Shown piece after piece: positions 1 through 9,117 of a stretch of DNA of 48,574 nt. Each line of letters starts with the position of its first letter. The stretch's first letter is position 1. The notes beneath the pieces were generated by a model. It was not told the origin of the DNA. It saw nothing but the letters and a program-made list of their open reading frames with translations, and searched no databases. The stretch spans positions 1-48,574 of the forward strand of contig CAJCHZ010000119.1 in NCBI GenBank assembly GCA_903970165.1. The letters are read 5' to 3'. The translations under genes and the position numbers were made by a program. The stretch comes from Betaproteobacteria bacterium (GTDB lineage: Bacteria > Acidobacteriota > Terriglobia > Acidiferrales > UBA7541).

Positions 1-1
1 G

Positions 2-1015
2 GCTGCGTCCGATCAGAAGCGCGTCTTCATTCTCTCGCGCTCAGCTTATGCGGGGGCGCAACGGTATGGGGTTACTGCATGGTCAGGAGATGTGCTGAGC
101 GACTGGGTCACCTTTCAGCGCCAGATTCCAGCCGGCCTCAACTACGCCATCAGCGGCATGCCTTACTGGACCACCGACATCGGCGGCTTCATTTCCGGCG
201 GAAATCTCAACGACCCCAAATTCCGCGAACTCTTCGTCCGCTGGTTCCAGTTCGGCGCATTCTCGCCTATCTTCCGCGTCCACGGCACGCGTTCGCCCGA
301 CGAGAACGAGCTCTGGTCCTACGGCCCGGAAGCGCAAAAAATCCTCGTCGACTACGACACTCTTCGCTATCGCCTCATGCCCTACATCTATTCGTTAGCC
401 TGGAAAACCACCAGCGAGGGCTACACCATCATGCGCCCCCTCGTCATGGACTTCCGTGAAGACGTTCGCGCCCAAAATATTGGCGACCAATTCCTTTTCG
501 GCCCCGCCATTCTCGTAAATCCCGTCACCCAACCCGGCGCCACCACTCGCCGGCTCTATCTGCCCAGCGCCAAGTGGTATGACTTCTGGACCGGCGCAGC
601 AACGCAAGGCGGCCGCGAGATCGACTCTCCATCGCCCATCGGTCGTTTGCCTCTCTACGTCCGCGCGGGCTCCATCGTTCCTCTCGGCCCCAACGTTGAA
701 TACGCGGCCCAAAAATCCGAGGACCCTATCGAGCTCCGTATCTACCGCGGCGCCGACGGCTCCTTCACCCTCTACGAAGACGAAAACGACACCTACAATT
801 ACGAAAAAGGCGCCTACTCCACAATTCCCTTTTCTTGGGACGACGCCGCGCAAACTCTCACGATCGGCGATCGCGCAGGCTCTTTCCCAGGCATGTTGGA
901 TAAGCGCACATTCCACGTCGTTTTCGTGAAGGAAAATCACGGCGTAGGCGGTCTGAGACTGAAGGGGGATAAAACCGTCCAATATTCCGGCAAGAAGATC
1001 GTGATCATGCCCTGA
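2..1015 (+). CDS. Glycoside hydrolase family 31 alpha-glycosidase, C-terminal part (cut by window edge)
   Basis: The open frame runs in from the left edge, so only the last 337 codons are present; the GTG at 92 is internal, not a start. Visible residues include WSGD (Asp at 89-91), the general acid/base of GH31, followed by RQIPAGLNYAISGMPYW and TTDIGGF, all hallmark GH31 strands. RVHGTRSPDENELW resembles the alpha-xylosidase/alpha-glucosidase branch. The last ~100 residues fit the distal beta-sandwich domain (DUF5110 type) with YEDENDTYNYEKG. The catalytic nucleophile Asp lies upstream of the window. The family releases terminal alpha-xylose or alpha-glucose from oligosaccharides. Which sugar is used here cannot be decided from this fragment. 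Confidence 0.93.
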   Translation, partial: AASDQKRVFILSRSAYAGAQRYGVTAWSGDVLSDWVTFQRQIPAGLNYAISGMPYWTTDIGGFISGGNLNDPKFRELFVRWFQFGAFSPIFRVHGTRSPDENELWSYGPEAQKILVDYDTLRYRLMPYIYSLAWKTTSEGYTIMRPLVMDFREDVRAQNIGDQFLFGPAILVNPVTQPGATTRRLYLPSAKWYDFWTGAATQGGREIDSPSPIGRLPLYVRAGSIVPLGPNVEYAAQKSEDPIELRIYRGADGSFTLYEDENDTYNYEKGAYSTIPFSWDDAAQTLTIGDRAGSFPGMLDKRTFHVVFVKENHGVGGLRLKGDKTVQYSGKKIVIMP

Positions 1016-1067
1016 ATCAGCGGGATTGTCCTCCTGAAGATGACCGCTTTATGCGAACGTGGAATTA

Positions 1068-1332
1068 ATGAAGACGACGTTCGATCTTCCTGACGCTATC
1101 GCCGCGCGAAAATCAAAGCCGCGCAGCAAAAGGGATTTCTTTGCGTCAATTCATCATCGAGGCGGTTGAGGAAAAACTAAAGAATTCTTCAGCGGTCGAA
1201 GAGAAACCTTGGATGAAACACCTAGGCAAACTCAAGCACCTCCATAAAGGGAGTATAGAAATCGACCGTTTCATTGAAGAAGCCTTCGAACAAATTGATC
1301 CGGAAATGTGGGAATTAGATCCGCGAGATTGA
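1068..1332 (+). pseudogene. Frameshifted orphan antitoxin-like gene (ribbon-helix-helix type)
   Basis: Frame from ATG 1068 gives MKTTFDLPDAIA, the typical N-terminus of small RHH/VapB-like antitoxins. The expected continuation is found in two other frames: KIKA in the frame one base back, then AAKGISLRQFIIEAVEEKLK in the frame that continues to the stop at 1332. Two single-base losses between about 1105 and 1125 would explain this. The intact downstream part alone (TTG 1141 to 1332, 63 residues) lacks the DNA-binding strand. No PIN or other toxin gene follows; the next gene is a convergent permease. A sequencing error is possible, but two independent errors so close together are less likely than decay. 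Confidence 0.6.
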
Positions 1333-1397
1333 TCCCGCCCGCTTCTGCGCCGCGATCCTCAAGCGACGGGTAATCGCCGCTGCTCTTCCCGCTACTC

Positions 1398-3830
1398 CTA
1401 CCGCAACGCCTTCATCGGATCAATCTTCGTTGCTCGCCGCGCCGGCACATAGCACGCAACCAACGCTGCCGCCAGCAGCACAATCGTCACTCCAGTCAAC
1501 GCCCACGCATCCGTCGCCCCCACGTTATACAGAAGGCTCTTAAGCGCTTTTCCAACGAAATAAACTCCCGGCAGCCCCACCGCCATCCCAATCAGCGCCG
1601 CTTTCATCCCTTCGCTGACCACCAGCTTGACGACCTGCCTACTCCCGGCCCCCAGCGCCATGCGAATCCCCATCTCATGATTCCGCTGGGCCACAGAAAA
1701 CGTCATCACGCCATAAATCCCAATAGCCGCCAACAGCAGCGCCAAGCCGGCAAAACTTCCAAACACAATCACGATAAACCGGTCGTTCACCAGCGATTCG
1801 CTCACCACTTGGTCCATCGTCCTCACTCGAGTCATCGGATAATCCGCATTCACCGATCGCACCGCCGCCGCAATACTCTTCGTCTCCGCTTCTGGATCAC
1901 CGCTCGTCCGTACTCCCATCGTGGTCTGCGGCCAAGGTAGCTGGTCAAACGGAAAATCCATCTCCTCCGAGTTCACCGTCGGATGGCTGTCATACTGCAC
2001 GTCGTGAAACACGCCCACGATCTGCCATTCTTGCTGCGCTCCAAACGGGGGCGTCTTGCTCGGATCGAGTTCCATAGCCCTCACGCGTTGCGTTAGAGGA
2101 TCCACTCCCGGCAGATACCGCCGCACAAAGCTCTCACTCACCACCACCACCCGGGGCGCGCCTGCGATGTCCCGTCCATCCAGGAACCGTCCCTTCATTA
2201 GCCGTATGCCATACGTCGCAAAGTACCCCGGCGTCACGGTGTTGGCTTCCGCCTGCGGCAGTTTCGTTGTATCTTCCTCGGCCGGCTGTCCGACGATGCT
2301 GAACGGCAAGTGCCCTGCACCTGCCATCGGCAAGCCGGGCGACACACTCACACTCAACACTCCCGGCACTGCGGCAATCCGCTCCGCCAACTCCTTGTAC
2401 ACCGCACGAATTTGTTCCCGTATGCGCATCCGTTCGCCCCCCATCGGCACGGTAAACGTCAGCACATGTTCCCGCCGAATCCCCAAATCCACCTGCGTCA
2501 CATTCCAGAAACTCCGCAGAATCAACCCCGCTCCGCCCACCAGAATCAGCGCCAGCGCAAACTCCGCCACAACCAGCACGCGCCGCAAACGATTGTGTCC
2601 CGCCCCCGCCGAAGACCTTCCCCCTTCCTTCAACAAATCGCTGATATTCTGCCGCGCCGCATGCCACGCCGGCACGCTCCCAAACAACACTCCGCAAACC
2701 ACGGTCGCCGCCAATGTGAACAGCAGCACCGGAATATTCAAATGCGGGTCCGCCTCATACGGAATCCCCAGCTGATTCCGCGGCATTAAGGCCATCACTC
2801 CCCGCAATACGCCCACCGATAGCAGCACGCCCAGCGCTCCCCCAATCATGGCCAACGCCAGGCTCTCAATCAGAAATTGCCTGAAAATCCGCGCGCGTGT
2901 GGCCCCCTGCGAAGCCCGCACGGCTATCTCCTTCTGCCGCGCGGTACCCCACGCCAACAGCAAATTCGCAATATTCACGCACGCAATCAGCAGCACAAAC
3001 CCCACCGCCCCCATCATTAGCCACAGCCCAGTCCGCGTACTTGGTGGCAGAAAATCATTCTTCAGGGGCTCCACTGTCACCGTCAGATCGGCATTCGTCT
3101 TCGGATAGGTCTGTGCAAGCTGCTTCGCAATGACCCCCATCTCGGCGTTGGCCGCTTCCAGCGTTACCCCGCGCTTCAGCCGCCCCAACACCAGCAAATA
3201 GTGGTTCTCCCGCTTGAGTTCATCCGGCTTGTACGCCAACGGCACATTGATTTGCGAATCGCCCCGGTCAGAGGGACTCGGCGCCGCCACTCCCAGCACC
3301 GTATACAACTCCCCGCTCATCCGCAGCTTTTTCCCGACAATCCCGGGATCACTCCCAAATCTGTCCTTCCAGTATTGGTTATTCAGGATCACCACATGGT
3401 CGTTTCCGGGCACCATGTCTTCCGCAATAAAATGCCGTCCGTAAGCCACTTTTTCGCCCATCAACAGGTCGAAGAAGGTCGGTGACACCCGCGTAGCCTG
3501 GACCTGTTCCGTCCAATCCGGCGTCGAAATCGTGAAGCCCGCACCCGACCACCCGTCCACCGACTCAAACGACTTCGCCTGCTTCTGCCAATCCTGCAGG
3601 TCGCTCGGCGAAGTCGCATTCCGCTCGCCCTTAAGGTGCGTCCACACCATGACAATCCGGTCGCCATCCGCATAAGGCAGGGGCGCCAGGAGCACGGAGT
3701 ACAACAGGCTAAAAATGGCAGTAGTAGCCCCAATCCCCAAAGCCAGGGCCAGCAACGACACCGAGGTAAATCCCGCACTCTTCCACAGCAACCTCAGCCC
3801 ATACCGCACATCCCGCCAAAGCTCGCCCAT
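1398..3830 (-). CDS. ADOP-type ABC transporter permease (two FtsX/MacB domains, no ATPase)
   Basis: An 810-residue protein starting MGELWRDVRYGLRLL, the signature N-terminus of acidobacterial duplicated orphan permeases. Order: TM helix at about 17-48, a MacB-like periplasmic domain (about 50-240), three TM helices (about 265-400), a fourth TM near LRRVLVVAEFALALIL opening the second half, a second periplasmic domain, and three C-terminal helices ending PARRATKIDPMKALR. The frame is open back to 3947, but the ATG at 3830 is preceded by an AGGGGG stretch at suitable distance and matches family N-termini. Such proteins are thought to work in MacB-like efflux or lipid/peptide transport; no ATPase or membrane-fusion gene is adjacent. 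Substrate unknown. Confidence 0.93.
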   Translation of the reverse strand: MGELWRDVRYGLRLLWKSAGFTSVSLLALALGIGATTAIFSLLYSVLLAPLPYADGDRIVMVWTHLKGERNATSPSDLQDWQKQAKSFESVDGWSGAGFTISTPDWTEQVQATRVSPTFFDLLMGEKVAYGRHFIAEDMVPGNDHVVILNNQYWKDRFGSDPGIVGKKLRMSGELYTVLGVAAPSPSDRGDSQINVPLAYKPDELKRENHYLLVLGRLKRGVTLEAANAEMGVIAKQLAQTYPKTNADLTVTVEPLKNDFLPPSTRTGLWLMMGAVGFVLLIACVNIANLLLAWGTARQKEIAVRASQGATRARIFRQFLIESLALAMIGGALGVLLSVGVLRGVMALMPRNQLGIPYEADPHLNIPVLLFTLAATVVCGVLFGSVPAWHAARQNISDLLKEGGRSSAGAGHNRLRRVLVVAEFALALILVGGAGLILRSFWNVTQVDLGIRREHVLTFTVPMGGERMRIREQIRAVYKELAERIAAVPGVLSVSVSPGLPMAGAGHLPFSIVGQPAEEDTTKLPQAEANTVTPGYFATYGIRLMKGRFLDGRDIAGAPRVVVVSESFVRRYLPGVDPLTQRVRAMELDPSKTPPFGAQQEWQIVGVFHDVQYDSHPTVNSEEMDFPFDQLPWPQTTMGVRTSGDPEAETKSIAAAVRSVNADYPMTRVRTMDQVVSESLVNDRFIVIVFGSFAGLALLLAAIGIYGVMTFSVAQRNHEMGIRMALGAGSRQVVKLVVSEGMKAALIGMAVGLPGVYFVGKALKSLLYNVGATDAWALTGVTIVLLAAALVACYVPARRATKIDPMKALR

Positions 3831-4169
3831 GCCATCACCCCCTACCCGTATAAATACTCCCAATCCCTCGGAAATGTTCCGTATCTTGCCAACGAGCGCA
3901 CCACTAACCTTTTTGACGCAATAGTTCTCCAGCCATCTCTTCAGCATGGACTGTCGGTCAGTTCCCGCCCAAGGTTTCCCCCGTGAAGTACCCCCATCCG
4001 CGCAACTTTTGTACGTTACTTTTGCTCCGGCGAATATGCACTGGAGTGTTCGCGAGATGCATGTGCGGCATCCGGACAGCCACGTATTTCGTGTGGGCAG
4101 GGGCTTCGAGCCTACGGAAAAGACTCAAGGAAGTGCGAGATGCTGTGGTTCCCGCATGTAGGTTTTGAC
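3831..4169. other. Intergenic region between permease and CRTAC1-like gene
   Basis: About 340 bases with no convincing gene. The permease frame stays open to 3947 but its first 39 codons do not look like coding sequence. Read on the minus strand, an AT-rich GTATTTATAC at 3848-3857 lies just upstream of the chosen permease start and could hold a -10 element. Short plus-strand frames here have no recognisable content. Confidence 0.4.
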
Positions 4170-5975
4170 TTATTTATTTAGGACTTTGAGCGGCGCAAGA
4201 GGTTGTGTGTCGCGAATCCCAGCGCCTTCCACAATGGTGTAGATAGAATCACCCGCAACATTCTCTAGCGTTTCGACCTTCCCGCTCGGCCAATGAATCT
4301 CGACCGATTCGATCTTCGCAGCTTTACCGAGACCGAAATGCAGCCGCAAATCGTTCTGCGAAAGATAACTCCCGCCTCCCCGCACTTCCCCCACCTGCCG
4401 CACGCCCCCACCCCGAATCGTCACGCGTGCTCCAATCGCCGCGCGATTGCTTTTCGTTCCGATCAGCTTGAACAAAACGCGATGATTCCCATCGTTATTC
4501 ATGTTCCGCAGAAGAGACGGCGGCTCTCCAACATTCAACAGCACCACGTCCATGTTCCCCGTACTAAAGATATCGCCAAACGCCGCCCCGCGCCTGCATT
4601 GCAGCGGCAAATCCGCCAACCCGGCTTCTTTGGAAACCTCGTCAAACGTTCTATCGCGATTGTTGCGCTCCAAAAAAACCGGCTGTCGGTAACGCGGCCC
4701 CGTTTCCAAACTGTCCATCTGCGGATAAACGTGCCCGCAAGCAATCAGCAAATCGAGCCAGCCGTCATTGTCCATGTCAAAAAAACTTGTCCCCCAGCAA
4801 ACATCCGGATAACTCGGCCGCCCAACTCCTGAAACCCAACTCACATCCTCGAATCCATTCGTCCCCATGTTTCGCCAAAGCGCCTTGGGCTGCTCCTGAA
4901 AGGTCGTCGTAAACAAACTGAATCGCCCCGAGTGGTCGTAGTCGCCAAAATCAACGCCCATATTTCCAAGCTGCATACCCTCGCCGCTCAGCGAAACCCC
5001 AGAAAGCATCCCTACCTCGGAAAAAGTCCCATTCCGATTGTTATGATAAAGATAGTTCGGCACGGAATCGTTCGCGACCACCAAATCCGGCCAACCGTCC
5101 CCATCGTAATCCGACCACATCACCCCAAGACCGTAGTAGCCAATGTCGTTGTGCACGCCTGCCTTCGCGGAAACTTCTTCAAACGTTCCGTCGCCCCGAT
5201 TGTGGTAAAGCAAATCACTCTCGCCCTGCAAGCCCCACGGCCCGCACTGCACCAGCAACCCTTTGTACTTGCAAAATTTGTTGCTCCCAATCTCCGGCAA
5301 GTGATCAAGGTCCACGTGCACATACCGCGAAACAAATAAGTCCACATTTCCATCGCGATCGTAATCGCCCCACGCCGCGCCCGTACTGAAGCCGCCCCCG
5401 CGCAATCCAGCCTTCTCCGTTACATCTTCAAATTTGCATCCGCCCAAATTGCGGTACAAGACATTCCCGCCGTAACCGGTGACAAACAAATCGAGTTTCC
5501 CGTCGTTGTCATAGTCCGCGACAGCCACACCCATCCCCCAGCCAAGCCGTGTGAGCCCGGCCTCTTTGGTAATGTCCCTAAACGTTCCGTCAGCCTGCTG
5601 CTGATAAAGCGTGACCATCAAGTCTCCGCCGGTTTTGTAGCGCTCCACGGTTGAGCCGCTCACCGTAACGATGTCGAGCCGGCCATCGTCATCGCAATCA
5701 AACAGACCCACGCCACCGCTGATGGATTCGACGATGTACTGTTTATCCCCACTCGAAATATGCGGGACCGTCAGCCCCAGCTCCTTCGCGACATCTTTGA
5801 ATTTTGGGATCGGCGGAAATCCCGCGCGGTTAGCTTTTTGCGCGGGCGTCTTCGCGGCTGGAGGAAGGGGCACGGGGACGCTCTGCGCCCGCGCGGCACG
5901 CGGGACAGTGGAACTCAAAACCGCTAGAACGGGAAGAAAAAGCAGTGACCAAAACCGAAGGAGTCGGACGTGCAT
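4170..5975 (-). CDS. Secreted CRTAC1-like protein with FG-GAP/VCBS repeats and ASPIC/UnbV domain
   Basis: A 601-residue protein with an N-terminal signal peptide (MHVRLLRFWSLLFLPVLAVL, cleavage near ARA-QS at about 30). Residues ~85-490 hold repeated beta-propeller blades with calcium-binding-like Asp loops: DYDNDGKLDLF, DYDRDGNVDLF, DYDGDGWPDLV, DMDNDGWLDLL. The C-terminal ASPIC/UnbV domain (~515-585) contains RGGGVRQVGEVRGGGSYLSQ and VEIHWPSGKVE. The family is extracellular; human CRTAC1 is a cartilage matrix glycoprotein, and bacterial roles are largely unknown, perhaps surface adhesion or carbohydrate binding. It stands alone on the minus strand, separated from the permease gene by about 340 bases. 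Confidence 0.92.
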   Translation of the reverse strand: MHVRLLRFWSLLFLPVLAVLSSTVPRAARAQSVPVPLPPAAKTPAQKANRAGFPPIPKFKDVAKELGLTVPHISSGDKQYIVESISGGVGLFDCDDDGRLDIVTVSGSTVERYKTGGDLMVTLYQQQADGTFRDITKEAGLTRLGWGMGVAVADYDNDGKLDLFVTGYGGNVLYRNLGGCKFEDVTEKAGLRGGGFSTGAAWGDYDRDGNVDLFVSRYVHVDLDHLPEIGSNKFCKYKGLLVQCGPWGLQGESDLLYHNRGDGTFEEVSAKAGVHNDIGYYGLGVMWSDYDGDGWPDLVVANDSVPNYLYHNNRNGTFSEVGMLSGVSLSGEGMQLGNMGVDFGDYDHSGRFSLFTTTFQEQPKALWRNMGTNGFEDVSWVSGVGRPSYPDVCWGTSFFDMDNDGWLDLLIACGHVYPQMDSLETGPRYRQPVFLERNNRDRTFDEVSKEAGLADLPLQCRRGAAFGDIFSTGNMDVVLLNVGEPPSLLRNMNNDGNHRVLFKLIGTKSNRAAIGARVTIRGGGVRQVGEVRGGGSYLSQNDLRLHFGLGKAAKIESVEIHWPSGKVETLENVAGDSIYTIVEGAGIRDTQPLAPLKVLNK

Positions 5976-6078
5976 TCAATCTATTCTAGCCCAAACGCGT
6001 GCTCCGAGCGGTTTTGGGCCCGTTCCAGCCGCAAGGGCCCCCGGTTCCGGCGGGCGCGGGAAATGGCGAACCTGATGC

Positions 6079-6105
6079 TTGCAACCTGCCGATTCGCGCT
6101 ATGAT
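6079..6105 (+). promoter_or_regulatory. Possible sigma70-type promoter for the LacI-family regulator
   Basis: TTGCAA at 6079-6084 and TATGAT at 6100-6105 resemble -35 and -10 boxes, but the spacer of 15 is shorter than optimal. It lies about 150 bases upstream of the regulator start. This rests on sequence resemblance only. Confidence 0.3.
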
Positions 6106-6257
6106 GTTGGCAAGGTGCAAAGAGGCAGGGCGTCCCGACCCGCCTCAGATGGACCAATTGAGGTGCTCGAAAATTGGCCGCTTACCGCGGCGCCATCTTT
6201 TCGTCCAATGGTCCAGAATTTCATCCTTTTGTTCACCGAATCGTCGAGGCCGTCCGA

Positions 6258-7331
6258 ATGACACCGCCACTGAAGAAGAAACCCAGTCCTGCCAACGAAC
6301 AAAAAAGGGTCACACTCAAATCCGTGGCGGACCGCCTTGGCCTTACGCCGGGAACGGTTTCCGCGACCTTGAACAATTCTCCCGCGGCGCGATCGATTCC
6401 CGCGCACACCAAAGCGCGAATTTTTGAGACTGCGAGGGAGTTGAAATACCGTCCCAATTTTTTCGCGCGCACGTTACGCGTGCGCCGCACCTTCACCGTT
6501 GGTGTTATCGCGGAAGAAATTGGTGATGCCTACGGATCCCAGGTCATCAGCGGCATCGAAAATTACCTCACGCGCCAAAACTATTTCTTCCTCACCGTTG
6601 TTCATCATCACGACCCGAAACTCCTGCAAACGTACTCGCAGATTCTCGCCGAGCGCGGCGTCGAGGGTTTTATCACCGTTGACACCTCGATCCTCGACGA
6701 GCCATCTCTGCCAACGGTTGCCGTCGCCGGGCACCACAAGGTCAAGGGCGTGACCAACATTGTGCTGGACCACAAACGCGCCGTCCGCCTCGCACTGGAG
6801 CACCTGAAAAGCCAAGGGCATGAGCGGATTGCTTTCCTCCGCGGCCAGCCCTTCAGCTCTGACTCAGAAGAGCGCTGGAATTGCATCGTCGAGCTCTCCC
6901 AGGAGCTGAATATTCGCATTCGCCCCGAGCTGACCGTGCAGATCGTAGACAGAATTTCGACTCCCGAGGTCGGCTTCCCCGTCACACAGGAACTGCTGGC
7001 CCGGAATGAACCGTTCACGGCGATTTTTGCGTACAACGACATTTCCGCGATTGGTGCGATGTGGGCTCTGCGCGAAGCGGGGTTGCGCGTACCGAACGAT
7101 GTTTCGGTCGTGGGGTTCGACGATATTCCCGGTGCCGCTTTTGCGGAGCCAGGCCTCACCACCGTCCGCCAGCCGCTTGTGCGCATGGGCGAAATAGCGG
7201 CGCAAACTCTCGTCAGCCTGCTGGAAGAGCGTAGCGGCTATGTTCCGGAGATTGCGATTGAGCCGGAACTCGTCGTTCGCGAATCCACGGCACCCGTCGC
7301 CTTGGCAAAAGCCTTCAGTTCTTCGAGGTAG
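6258..7331 (+). CDS. LacI/GalR-family transcriptional regulator
   Basis: A 357-residue repressor-type protein. The N-terminal helix-turn-helix (about residues 17-42) reads VTLKSVADRLGLTPGTVSA, with the hinge following as RELKYRPNFFARTLR. The effector-binding half is a periplasmic-binding-protein-like fold (TFTVGVIAEEIGD to the end), with FAYNDISAIGAMWALREAG and DVSVVGFDDIPGAAFAEPGLTTV as typical late strands. The open frame begins at a TTG at 6174, but ATG 6258 has GAGG nine bases upstream and gives the usual short lead into the HTH. The ligand is probably a sugar or derivative. No sugar operon is adjacent; the nearest carbohydrate gene is the GH31 fragment 5 kb away, so the regulon is unknown. 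Confidence 0.92.
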   Translation: MTPPLKKKPSPANEQKRVTLKSVADRLGLTPGTVSATLNNSPAARSIPAHTKARIFETARELKYRPNFFARTLRVRRTFTVGVIAEEIGDAYGSQVISGIENYLTRQNYFFLTVVHHHDPKLLQTYSQILAERGVEGFITVDTSILDEPSLPTVAVAGHHKVKGVTNIVLDHKRAVRLALEHLKSQGHERIAFLRGQPFSSDSEERWNCIVELSQELNIRIRPELTVQIVDRISTPEVGFPVTQELLARNEPFTAIFAYNDISAIGAMWALREAGLRVPNDVSVVGFDDIPGAAFAEPGLTTVRQPLVRMGEIAAQTLVSLLEERSGYVPEIAIEPELVVRESTAPVALAKAFSSSR

Positions 7332-7377
7332 CGCCCAACCGAGGCTCGTGATCGCCGGGTCCGGCACTCCTCACTCA

Positions 7378-8346
7378 TTATCGTTTGGCTGTGGGAACCA
7401 ACTCGCTTAAAGCCGGTATTCGGACATGCGCTCTGACCAGGTTTCGCCCGGAAGCTTTCGCGTCGTACAAAGCGTGGTCCGCGTTGGTGATCAGTTCGCG
7501 CAGCGTCGTTGCCTCAGTTCCATCAAACCCGGCGATCCCGAAACTTGCCGTAGCCGAAATCGCCTGGCCATTCACCGTGCAGCTATCTATGGCGAAGTCC
7601 GCTCTCAGCCGCTCAATCGTTTGAACGATGGACTTCTTGTTCCCGTGCGACATCACGATGAGGAACTCATCCCCGCCTAGTCGGCCACACATGTCCGCGG
7701 CACGCGTGTTGGCCGTCAGGATCGTTGCAAACCGCTTAATGGTTTCATCACCGCCAAAGTGGCCGTAGCTATCGTTCACCAGCTTGAACTTGTCCAGGTC
7801 CGCGACGATGACCCACAGGCTGAACCTGTGCCGCATCGCCGCGCTCAACTGCTTCGCCGCGAATTCTTCCACCGCCAGCCGGTTTGGCAAACCAGTCAGG
7901 TGGTCCGTCCTGGCTGCTTTCTCAAGCAGCACGTTCTTGGCCTCAATTTCCCGGCTCATTTGCACGGTTCTGCAACCTACGCGTATCCGCGCCAACAGCT
8001 CGCCCGCATCAAACGGCTTCGTTAGATAGTCATCGGCTCCGGCGTCCAAGCCTTCGATAAGGTCTTCCTTCTCCGACTTCTGCGTGACCAGGATGATGTA
8101 CGTGCCCGGGCCCTGCGATTTACGGACTTGACGGCATAGCTCCACACCCGAAACGTCCGGCATCACCCAGTCCGTAACGATAATGTCAGGCCGAAACTGT
8201 GCGAAGACGTCCAGCGCTTCTCGCCCGTTCTTGGCAAAGCACAGGTCGTACGGCTTCTCGGCCAGGATCGTCTCCAGCAGCTTTCGAGACACGGGCGAGT
8301 CTTCAGCAATTAGAATACGCGGCACGAAGGTTTGTAAAACACTCAT
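7378..8346 (-). CDS. Response regulator diguanylate cyclase (REC-GGDEF)
   Basis: A 322-residue cytoplasmic protein. REC domain at ~10-125 with the acidic pair in IAEDSP, phosphoacceptor Asp59 in VTDWVMPD and the LTKPF lysine. GGDEF domain at ~165-310 with the intact motif GRLGGDEFLIV; RAAD sits exactly five residues before it and forms the RxxD inhibitory site, so c-di-GMP product inhibition is expected. This is the PleD/WspR-like logic in which phosphorylation drives dimerisation and synthesis of c-di-GMP from two GTP. The frame is open to 8523, but ATG 8346 starts just before the REC domain. No histidine kinase gene is adjacent. A second REC-GGDEF gene lies at 34607. Confidence 0.93.
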   Translation of the reverse strand: MSVLQTFVPRILIAEDSPVSRKLLETILAEKPYDLCFAKNGREALDVFAQFRPDIIVTDWVMPDVSGVELCRQVRKSQGPGTYIILVTQKSEKEDLIEGLDAGADDYLTKPFDAGELLARIRVGCRTVQMSREIEAKNVLLEKAARTDHLTGLPNRLAVEEFAAKQLSAAMRHRFSLWVIVADLDKFKLVNDSYGHFGGDETIKRFATILTANTRAADMCGRLGGDEFLIVMSHGNKKSIVQTIERLRADFAIDSCTVNGQAISATASFGIAGFDGTEATTLRELITNADHALYDAKASGRNLVRAHVRIPALSELVPTAKR

Positions 8347-8570
8347 AGGGTTAGGCGAGCGAAAGAGGGCTGAGCCGTACACCTGCAAAATCTGTCGTAT
8401 CAATATCCCTCTCAGTATGCGGAAGCGCCTGTGGGCCGCGGAATAGGACTGCAGTTTGCTTGTGCTTAATCCACCACTCAGGTTTTTGCGGTACTCAATG
8501 TGTGCGACCAAAGCCGATGGCACTTCTCGCTATTCAATGCCCACTGTTTCTCCACCTGCTAAGCTAAGCC

Positions 8571-8999
8571 ATGCCCTTCGTTTCCATTACTCGGCTCCGC
8601 GTGCGCTCCTGGAGGTTCATGCTTGGGTTTTCCGTCTACGCGGTTCGTTCAGTACGGCAGGCTGCGCGGGCTGAAGGGAATCTGAGTATTAAATTGCTGC
8701 GCGATCGGCGGAACACCTTTTGGACCGCTACCCTTTGGGATTCCGAGGCGGCGATGAAGCGATTCATGATCGGCGGGGTGCATGGGCGGGCCATGCGGAG
8801 ACTGCTGCACTGGTGCGATGAGGCGGCGCTGGTGCATTGGACGCAGGAATCTCATGCTCTGCCATCCTGGCCCGAAGCCCGTGCCCGCCTCGAAATCGAA
8901 GGCCGTCCCTCCAAAGTCAACCACCCATCGGCAAACCACATTGCCCACAAATTCCCGCAACCCTGCGTCGGTAGCACTTCCGAATCCGTCTTCAAATAA
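8571..8999 (+). CDS. DUF3291-like protein, probable dimeric alpha/beta-barrel fold
   Basis: A 142-residue protein. Residues 1-100 (MPFVSITRLRVRSWRF, TFWTATLWDSEAAMKRFM, HGRAMRRLLHWCDEAALVHW) look like the small ferredoxin-like barrel of DUF3291 and antibiotic-biosynthesis-monooxygenase-type proteins. The FWTATLWDSEAAM stretch is the typical beta strand plus helix of that fold. The C-terminal 40 residues look disordered. It is transcribed divergently from the REC-GGDEF gene with 224 bases between. Function unknown; a monooxygenase-like or heme-related role is only a fold-based guess. Confidence 0.7.
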   Translation: MPFVSITRLRVRSWRFMLGFSVYAVRSVRQAARAEGNLSIKLLRDRRNTFWTATLWDSEAAMKRFMIGGVHGRAMRRLLHWCDEAALVHWTQESHALPSWPEARARLEIEGRPSKVNHPSANHIAHKFPQPCVGSTSESVFK

Positions 9000-9026
9000 T
9001 CTCCGCTCGTAAGGTTACAGCCAGGG

Positions 9027-9060
9027 TGTCACCCCGAGCGAAGCTAGGGATCTGCTTTTC
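9027..9060 (+). repeat. Dispersed intergenic repeat (TGTCAYCCCGAGCGAAGC type)
   Basis: The stretch TGTCACCCCGAGCGAAGC, followed by TAGGGATCTGCTTTTC, matches a family of short dispersed sequences that I recall from Acidobacteriota and several other phyla. It sits between a gene end and the convergent mmsA end. Only one copy is visible in this window, so repetition rests on recall, not on this sequence. Confidence 0.5.
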
Positions 9061-9117
9061 TTCTCACCTCCTGCAAGAGATGCCAGGAGGCCGGCGCGCA
9101 GCAGGCCCTACAGCGGG

